Positions 1 to 4,171 of a stretch of DNA of 7,459 nucleotides are shown here, piece after piece. Location of the stretch: NCBI GenBank assembly GCA_025363025.1, contig JANYEO010000118.1, forward strand, positions 1 through 7,459. The letters run 5' to 3'. This DNA is from Opitutia bacterium (GTDB taxonomy: Bacteria; Verrucomicrobiota; Verrucomicrobiia; Opitutales; JANYEO01). The notes below the pieces were generated by a model, which was not told the origin of the DNA, ran no database searches, and saw only the letters and a list, made by a program, of their open reading frames with translations. Made by a program: the position numbers and the translations under genes. Each line of letters begins with the position of its first letter. Positions within the stretch are counted from its first letter, which is position 1.

Positions 1-163
1 AATATCAAACACCAACAGAAGTCTTCCTGAAGCTGACCACTTGTTCACCAAGTGCTGCACTTCACCCTTGAATGGGCCAAATAACTGAAAAAACACAATT
101 ATTAATCAATCATCTACACGATTATCTACGCAATCTGGAAGAAAAGATCCTTTAATAAACCTA
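1..163. other. left-edge stretch with no convincing gene
   Basis: No confident coding region is seen. One minus-strand frame is open from a GTG at 94-96 to the window edge (32 codons, beginning MFFQLFGPFKGEV and ending GRLLLVFDI). It could be the 5' end of a leftward gene, but it has no ribosome binding site, is very short and matches no family I know. A plus-strand frame is open from base 2 to a TGA at 86-88 and could equally be the tail of an upstream gene. A small inverted repeat, CACTTG (38-43) and CAAGTG (49-54) with a 5-base loop, has no T-run and is not called a terminator. Confidence 0.3.
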
Positions 164-175
164 GTCACACATTGA

Positions 176-248
176 GACCGCTGCATAATAGCGATTTTCA
201 AAAAATATATAGTGTTGGATGTTTTTCAAACACTCGGGATTATATAGA
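176..248 (+). repeat. left extension of palindromic element copy 1
   Basis: This 73-base stretch lies between an outer element end and the usual left end of copy 1. It begins with GACCGCTGCATAAT (176-189), whose exact reverse complement is the right end of copy 1 (355-368), a perfect 14-base terminal inverted repeat. The bases outside this longer unit, ACACATTGA (167-175) and ACACATTAT (369-377), agree at 7 of 9 positions, which suggests the whole of 176-368 was once inserted as one unit. The middle is AT-rich, with TATATAG twice (206-212 and 241-247) and a weak hairpin AGTGTT (211-216) with AACACT (229-234). The other two copies lack this extension, so it may be a relic of one element inserted into another. 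Confidence 0.55.
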
Positions 249-368
249 GACCGATTGCAGAATGCTTTGATTTTGATGAGTTTGTAGGGCGGAGTGACGA
301 ATGTACATACGGTACTTGAGGAGCGACAACCGACCAAAAACTCAAAAGAAAGGTATTATGCAGCGGTC
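249..368 (+). repeat. palindromic repeat element, copy 1 (120 bp)
   Basis: This is one of three clearly related copies in the window. It begins GACCGATTGCAGAATGC and ends ATTATGCAGCGGTC. The two ends are imperfect inverted repeats of each other, and the complementarity continues inward with mismatches to a centre that carries GTAC twice, so a transcript could fold into one long hairpin. A 28-base block at 324-351 (starting CGACAACCGACC) is identical in copy 3 and has one difference in copy 2. Read in the frame that is open in copy 3, this copy has one stop, TGA at 316-318. It lies immediately downstream of glgA, where it could act as a hairpin in the 3' end of that transcript. No transposase is encoded, so any movement would need an enzyme supplied in trans. 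Confidence 0.85.
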
Positions 369-373
369 ACACA

Positions 374-1843
374 TTATACTTTAAGACTGCGATCTTCCAT
401 CGCCCAACGGTACACATCTTCATAATGCTGGGCCGAATGTCTCCAAGAAAAGTCCTGCTTCATCCCATTTATTTGTAGCTGGCGAAAGGCTTTAGGCCGG
501 TCATAATAAGTTGCACAGGCCCAGCCCATGGTGTAAAAAAGCCCATCTACACTGGGTTCTTCAAAAACAAACCCTGTCCCATGTCCCTCTCCTTCATGGT
601 AAGACTGTACGGTATCTAAAAGCCCGCCTGTTGCCCGTACAATTGGCGGCGTACCATAACGCATGGAGTACATTTGATTGAGCCCACAAGGCTCAAAGCG
701 GCTAGGCATAACAAATACATCTGCCCCAGCCTCCACTAAATGAGCGAGGGCACTATCATAGCCAATGTGTACCCCCACACGCCCCGGATATTGGTAACTA
801 AGGCTCAAAAACCAATGCTCAAGGTCTTGCTCGCCCATTCCTAATACCACTACTTGCGCATGCATATGTTCCATCACCCTTGGAATAGCCTCTGCCAAAA
901 GATCCAACCCTTTTTGGGAATCCATTCTTGCTACAGCGGCAAATATTATAACATGCGGGTCTTCCGCTAATCCTAAGCGGTTTTGGAGAACTTTTTTGCA
1001 AACCGCCTTACCGCGAAAATCCTGAGTATTATAATGCGCCGGTATATACTCATCCACCTCTGGCCCCCAGTGCTCTGCATCAATTCCATTAAGCACCCCT
1101 ACTAAATCCGCAGCACGGAAGCGCACGACTGGGTCCAACCCATGGCCAAACTCCGGTGTTTGCATCTCTTTGGCATACGTAGGGCTTACTGTCGTAAGTT
1201 TCGTCGCATGATAAAGCCCCCCCTTAAGGAAATTAACCATCCCCATACACTCCAGCCCCTCCGGCACAAAAGCAGCATCAGGAATCCCCGCAAACTTCAA
1301 AATACCAGAGTCAAAATATCCCTGGTGCTTCATATTATGGACCGTAAAAACAGAAGCCGCTTTCCCCAGAGGCTTGTGCGCTTCTACCGTATTCAAATAA
1401 ACAGGCACAAGCCCCCCTGGCCAATCATGCGCATGCACCACATCCGGCATCCAATCCAGCGCATAGCACAAATCTAAAGCCGCGCGGGAAAGAAATGTAA
1501 AACGTTCGCCATTATCACTATGGGCCCCCCATGGGCCACTATAAATCTCCGGCCGGCCATAATACCCATCATGTTCTAAAAAATAAAGCCGCACATCAGA
1601 ACCCGGCAAAGCCCCTTCCCAGCGCCGGCAATAGCCTTCCTCCCTCCGCCCCAAATGCACTACCAGAGAAGTTTCATGTGGAGTCCAGCTATCCTCCCTC
1701 CGCACACACCCATAAAGCGGGCACACAATGCGCACATCATGCCCCCTCAAAGCCAGGGCCTTGGCCAAAGAGCTCACCATATCACCCAACCCCCCTGCTT
1801 TTGCATAAGGGGCGAGTTCTGTTGTCACCATTAAAATTTTCAC
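374..1843 (-). CDS. glgA: glycogen synthase GlgA (ADP-glucose-dependent, GT5 family)
   Basis: The enzyme transfers glucose from ADP-glucose to the non-reducing end of a growing alpha-1,4-glucan, the chain-elongating step of cytosolic glycogen synthesis. The 489-residue length fits the family (E. coli GlgA has 477). Visible signatures include KAGGL at 15-19, with Lys15 in the ADP-glucose-binding loop, HAHDW at 137-141, TVHN at 167-170, VLNGID at 250-255, ARMDSQKG at 305-312 supplying the conserved Arg and Lys, and FEPCGLNQMYSMRYG at 383-397 followed by RATGGLLDTV at 403-412. I chose the GTG start at 1841-1843 because it gives the family's usual N-terminus (M/VKILMVTTELAP). The frame stays open to a TTG at 1892-1894, but those extra 17 residues are unlike GlgA and that codon lies in repeat-flanking DNA. 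The stop TAA (374-376) overlaps the direct repeat next to copy 1. No other glg gene is in view. Confidence 0.96.
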   Translation of the reverse strand: MKILMVTTELAPYAKAGGLGDMVSSLAKALALRGHDVRIVCPLYGCVRREDSWTPHETSLVVHLGRREEGYCRRWEGALPGSDVRLYFLEHDGYYGRPEIYSGPWGAHSDNGERFTFLSRAALDLCYALDWMPDVVHAHDWPGGLVPVYLNTVEAHKPLGKAASVFTVHNMKHQGYFDSGILKFAGIPDAAFVPEGLECMGMVNFLKGGLYHATKLTTVSPTYAKEMQTPEFGHGLDPVVRFRAADLVGVLNGIDAEHWGPEVDEYIPAHYNTQDFRGKAVCKKVLQNRLGLAEDPHVIIFAAVARMDSQKGLDLLAEAIPRVMEHMHAQVVVLGMGEQDLEHWFLSLSYQYPGRVGVHIGYDSALAHLVEAGADVFVMPSRFEPCGLNQMYSMRYGTPPIVRATGGLLDTVQSYHEGEGHGTGFVFEEPSVDGLFYTMGWACATYYDRPKAFRQLQINGMKQDFSWRHSAQHYEDVYRWAMEDRSLKV

Positions 1844-1898
1844 GAGAATAAAAGAAGCTTTTTTTGGGCGCTCTATCCTTACGAACAAAGCCAAGAGA

Positions 1899-2025
1899 GA
1901 CTACTTGCAGAATGCCTTAATTTTGAGGAACTTGCAGGACGAAGCGACAAGTGTACATACAGTACAGGGGGAGCGACAAGCGACAACCGACCAAGAACTC
2001 AAAAGAAAGGTATTATGCAACGGTC
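1899..2025 (+). repeat. palindromic repeat element, copy 2 (127 bp)
   Basis: This copy has the same orientation as copies 1 and 3. It begins GACTACTTGCAGAATGCC and ends ATTATGCAACGGTC. It is 7 bp longer than copy 1 because GCGACAA is tandemly duplicated (1973-1979 and 1980-1986). The duplication shifts the frame between its two halves relative to copy 3. The flanks GCCAAGAGA (1890-1898) and TTCAAGAGA (2026-2034) agree at 7 of 9 positions, sharing CAAGAGA, which looks like a target-site duplication. It fills most of the gap between the divergent glgA and YbjN-like genes, so it separates or could affect their promoters. A frame across it is open from 1905 to 2135, but that looks like a by-product of the repeat and not a gene. 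Confidence 0.85.
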
Positions 2026-2036
2026 TTCAAGAGATT

Positions 2037-2050
2037 CAATCTAAAGATTG
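2037..2050. promoter_or_regulatory. small inverted repeat, possible operator
   Basis: CAATCT (2037-2042) and AGATTG (2045-2050) form a perfect inverted repeat with a 2-base spacer. It overlaps the candidate -35 box at 2048-2053, where a dimeric repressor could bind. A 6-base half-site can arise by chance, so this is only a candidate. Confidence 0.2.
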
Positions 2051-2077
2051 TCATCTACCTAAAAAAACACTTATGCT
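2048..2077 (+). promoter_or_regulatory. candidate sigma70-type promoter for the YbjN-like gene
   Basis: TTGTCA (2048-2053, 5 of 6 matches to the -35 consensus) is followed after 18 bases by TATGCT (2072-2077, 4 of 6 matches to the -10 consensus). Transcription would begin near 2084, leaving about 35 untranslated bases before the ATG at 2120. It lies just outside repeat copy 2. The -10 match is mediocre. Confidence 0.35.
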
Positions 2078-2119
2078 GCTAACCTATCCCTTGCTATTAC
2101 CTCTCTTTTTAAAACAAAT

Positions 2120-2686
2120 ATGGAAGCCTCTGTAGACTCACAAACCCCTCTTGCTCTCATCCGCGACCTCCTTGAAGAAGAAGATTTTAGTACAGAGCTT
2201 GTTCAGCAAAGTGAAGGCCAACCCTTCGAGCGCTTGCTAGTATCCCTCGGGGCGGATGATAAACACCGTCCTTTTACCCTACAGATGCACTTTGTAAATG
2301 ATGTAACAGGTGCACTAGGTGGCTTTGATGATCCTGAGGATATTTTTTTACTCGAGTGCTTTCTGCCCTTCCCTTTTCAAGCCAAGCCCGAATACCAAAC
2401 GGAAACAGCGCGCGTCCTCCTCGCCTTAAATCGCCTACTTCCCATTGGGGCCATGGGCATGAGTGAGCCCGATGGCACGGTCTACATCCAATATAACTTA
2501 GCCTGCCTAACCCGCGCTACAGACGAAAAAGTCCTCCTCGAAGTCGTCGGCATGATGGGCTTTTTCACGGGTGAATTTGGCCCCAAGATAGAAGCCATTG
2601 GCGATGGCAGCCTCAGCCGCGAAACTTATTTAGCCGATTTAGCCAATGCCGGCATCCAGTTGCCTCCCCTCGGTAAAGTAGGTTAG
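2120..2686 (+). CDS. YbjN-like domain protein (putative)
   Basis: This is a 188-residue acidic, soluble protein with no signal peptide or membrane segment. The central and C-terminal parts recall the YbjN / type III secretion chaperone-like fold: a helix-rich N-terminus (about 10-30, LALIRDLLEEEDF), strands around 52-60 and 76-84, a helix with ALNRLLPIGAM at 102-112, a beta hairpin with EPDGTVYIQYNL at 116-127, and a long final helical stretch at 134-150. The family is thought to be regulatory or chaperone-like, but no biochemical role can be read from the sequence. The ATG at 2120 is the first in frame and has no Shine-Dalgarno sequence, only an A/T-rich leader. It seems to be a single-gene unit, with a promoter candidate before it and a hairpin after it. 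Whether it serves the downstream pilin genes is unknown. The coding call is firm and the family call moderate. Confidence 0.8.
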   Translation: MEASVDSQTPLALIRDLLEEEDFSTELVQQSEGQPFERLLVSLGADDKHRPFTLQMHFVNDVTGALGGFDDPEDIFLLECFLPFPFQAKPEYQTETARVLLALNRLLPIGAMGMSEPDGTVYIQYNLACLTRATDEKVLLEVVGMMGFFTGEFGPKIEAIGDGSLSRETYLADLANAGIQLPPLGKVG

Positions 2687-2701
2687 GCTTAACTAACCAC
2701 C

Positions 2702-2757
2702 ATACCCCAAGAAAGCCGCTGCACAATGCTTGGGTTTTTCTATGATTAATACCCCAA
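2702..2757. repeat. 9-bp direct repeats ATACCCCAA flanking 38 bp with a solitary element end
   Basis: ATACCCCAA occurs at 2702-2710 and again at 2749-2757, right up to the ATG of the next gene. The 38 bases between them contain GCCGCTGCACAATGCTT (2715-2731), which resembles the ends of the palindromic element (compare GACCGCTGCATAAT at 176-189). The 9-base length equals the spacing of the flanking repeats around copies 1 and 2. This may be the scar of an excised or decayed copy. No matching right end is seen, so that origin is an inference. Confidence 0.4.
2706..2739 (+). terminator. weak rho-independent terminator-like hairpin after the YbjN-like gene
   Basis: CCCAAG (2706-2711) pairs with CTTGGG (2729-2734), and TTTTT (2735-2739) follows at once. 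The 6-bp stem is short and the 17-base loop is long, so termination would probably be incomplete. TTGGGT (2730-2735) can instead pair with ACCCCAA (2751-2757, one bulged C), which would break this stem and cover the bases just before the next start codon. The two structures exclude each other. Confidence 0.4.
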
Positions 2758-3483
2758 ATGAAAATCCAAAAACAGCCTCATGCTACGAGACTGGGCGCAG
2801 AATGCTTTAATTTTGAGGAATTTGTAGGACGAAGTGACGAGTGTACTAAAGGTACTCGAGGAACGACAACCGACCAAAAACTCAAAAGAAAAACATTCTG
2901 CACCCAGTCTCAGGCTTTTTCGTTAGTTGAAGTGATGGTCGCTATCGGCGTACTCGCTATGAGCCTGGGGGGGCTTGCCGCTTCCCTTGTCATGGCGACG
3001 GAGGGGGCACAATCGGGGTTACGCCGAAACGTTGCCTACAACGCCGCTCAAATGTATTTGGGGCAAATTTTAAATATGCCAGACGCAACCTTTCTAAGTG
3101 TACTAGAAACCCCTACAACAGTGGCGTTTCCTACCATCAGCATTCAAACGGATTATTCAGGCAATAAAACCCTCCTAGATGACCCACTTAATGTTAATTA
3201 CATCGGCCAATTGCCCGATCATGCAGGGGCCTCCGTTCAATTAGCAACCACCAATAATATCAAGCAATTCCCTTTTCGCAGGAGGCTGTCCACTACTAAA
3301 GAAGTGACCGTCGATACACTCGAAATTTGCTATACCCTTTATGTGACAGATTTAAGTACGCTAAGCTCCCCAGTCAAAGGCTACGCTATTGTACTCAACT
3401 TTACATACGCAGTTCCCTACTTGCATGACGGGCAAAAAACGTTAAGTGGTCGCGTATTTGGCCTAAAACCTTTTGACGCTTAA
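2758..3483 (+). CDS. type IV prepilin-like / GspI-like pseudopilin with repeat-derived long leader
   Basis: This 241-residue protein has a prepilin motif, QA|FSLVEVMVAIGV, at residues 52-65. Glu58 is the conserved +5 residue, cleavage is predicted after Ala53, and a hydrophobic helix runs to about residue 80. The mature protein would sit in the inner membrane and assemble into a pseudopilus, and the SLVEVMVAIGV start is of the GspI type (also seen in Verru_Chthon cassette proteins). The usual -1 Gly is Ala here. The leader is 53 residues, far longer than usual, because palindromic element copy 3 lies inside it and encodes roughly residues 11-51. The start is forced: a TGA precedes it in frame at 2743-2745, and no ATG, GTG or TTG occurs in frame between 2758 and the motif. 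No Shine-Dalgarno sequence is seen. The gene ends one base before the next start. The pilin-like call is firm and the GspI assignment moderate. Confidence 0.85.
   Translation: MKIQKQPHATRLGAECFNFEEFVGRSDECTKGTRGTTTDQKLKRKTFCTQSQAFSLVEVMVAIGVLAMSLGGLAASLVMATEGAQSGLRRNVAYNAAQMYLGQILNMPDATFLSVLETPTTVAFPTISIQTDYSGNKTLLDDPLNVNYIGQLPDHAGASVQLATTNNIKQFPFRRRLSTTKEVTVDTLEICYTLYVTDLSTLSSPVKGYAIVLNFTYAVPYLHDGQKTLSGRVFGLKPFDA
2787..2911 (+). repeat. palindromic repeat element, copy 3 (in frame within a prepilin gene)
   Basis: This copy has the longest clean arms. The left arm from 2787 (GAGACTGGGCGCAGAATG) matches the reverse complement of the right arm ending at 2911 (CATTCTGCACCCAGTCTC) at all but one of these 18 positions, and pairing continues inward to a centre with GTAC on both sides. 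The element proper (GAC to GTC, 2789-2909) is 121 bp, against 120 for copy 1. The block at 2864-2891 is identical to copy 1. Unlike the other copies it has no recognisable direct repeat at its edges. Its reading frame is fully open, encoding a basic, Cys-containing stretch that includes TTTDQKLKRK, and it joins the start codon to the prepilin motif. Confidence 0.88.
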
Positions 3484-3484
3484 A

Positions 3485-4168
3485 ATGAAAGCTCTGAATC
3501 AAGCTATCCGGAAAAGACGCTTACACCCTAAGCGGATGATCACACTCCTTGAGATGATGGTCTCCATGGTCGTCATGGCCATGGTAAGCGGCATGATTGG
3601 GACTTTTTTATACACGAGCTCCCTCTCCCTCATTTATGCCAACCAAAATTTACTCATAGATAATTCCCTCCGCGTATTAAGTGAGCTCTTTACCCGCGAT
3701 GCGGGTATCTGCGATTTTTTTGTCCTCTACAAAACACCGAATGAGAGTGATAGAGCTACCTCTGCACAACGTCTAGGGCCAGGAGCATGGGGAGATATGA
3801 TTGTTTTTGTCCGCTTAGGGGCCCCGATTGATAATGGTACCGGTGTATACGAACGCCCTATTGCCAAAATTTTTGTCCTAGAACGCGTCCCCCCTAAAGG
3901 CAACCAAATCTGGAAGTATACGATAGACGTTGCTGCCACTGATGGCTTTAAAGAAGTAGAGGCCCTCCTCCCCTCGACCTATTTAGGAGATAATGCCATA
4001 CTCATAGCCCAAACAGGAGAATGGGGAGGAAACGGAGACACTAAGCGGATGATCTATAACATCGATGGCAAAACCCTTATGGCCAATTTAGAACTTTATC
4101 AACAGTACCGCGAACAAATACAATCCGTCAGTCTTAATTTTATTGCGACATGCCCCGTCAGCTTCTAA
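3485..4168 (+). CDS. prepilin-like protein, GspJ-like
   Basis: This 227-residue protein has a basic N-terminus (KALNQAIRKRRLHPKR) followed by MITLLEMMVSMVVMAMVSGMI at 18-38, a typical pseudopilin hydrophobic helix. Placing Glu23 at +5 puts cleavage between Met18 and Ile19, so both the usual -1 Gly and +1 Phe are replaced. Cleavage by a prepilin peptidase is therefore less certain than for the neighbours. The remainder looks like a soluble globular domain with no motif I can name. TLLEMMVS and second place in the cluster fit GspJ or a Verru_Chthon cassette protein. I chose the ATG at 3485, which follows the upstream TAA after one base (TAAAATG), suggesting translational coupling. A TTG at 3473 would add four residues and overlap the previous gene. 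A start at the ATG in 3536-3538 would remove the leader. No Shine-Dalgarno sequence is present. Confidence 0.82.
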   Translation: MKALNQAIRKRRLHPKRMITLLEMMVSMVVMAMVSGMIGTFLYTSSLSLIYANQNLLIDNSLRVLSELFTRDAGICDFFVLYKTPNESDRATSAQRLGPGAWGDMIVFVRLGAPIDNGTGVYERPIAKIFVLERVPPKGNQIWKYTIDVAATDGFKEVEALLPSTYLGDNAILIAQTGEWGGNGDTKRMIYNIDGKTLMANLELYQQYREQIQSVSLNFIATCPVSF

Positions 4169-4171
4169 AAT

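Noticed and set aside
38..54. Hairpin CACTTG/CAAGTG as a terminator
   Set aside because: The stem is only 6 bp, there is no T-run on either side, and no gene end is identified next to it.
819..1851. Several open frames in other phases within glgA (for example 819-1001 minus, 1142-1477 plus, 1531-1851 plus)
   Set aside because: They are shadows of a fully conserved glgA and have low-complexity, Pro/His/Arg-rich translations typical of the opposite strand.
1844..1894. N-terminal extension of GlgA to a TTG codon
   Set aside because: The 17 extra residues are unlike the family, the GTG at 1843 gives the standard N-terminus with Lys at position 15, and the TTG lies in repeat-flanking DNA.
1905..2135. 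Plus-strand open frame of 76 codons starting with TTG, across repeat copy 2 and into the YbjN-like gene
   Set aside because: Its first half is repeat sequence, its end overlaps the better-supported gene at 2120 in another frame, and the non-repeat part resembles no protein.
2741..2746. TATGAT as a -10 box giving an almost leaderless pilin transcript
   Set aside because: The -10 match is good, but no acceptable -35 box lies 16-18 bases upstream, so it is not listed as a promoter.
176..2911. CRISPR array
   Set aside because: The three repeats are about 120 bp long, palindromic and far apart (about 0.9-1.7 kb), with genes between them.
2758..2913. Copy 3 as evidence of a broken, frameshifted pilin pseudogene
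   Set aside because: The frame runs without a stop from the ATG through the element into an intact prepilin motif and a full-length protein, so the gene appears functional.
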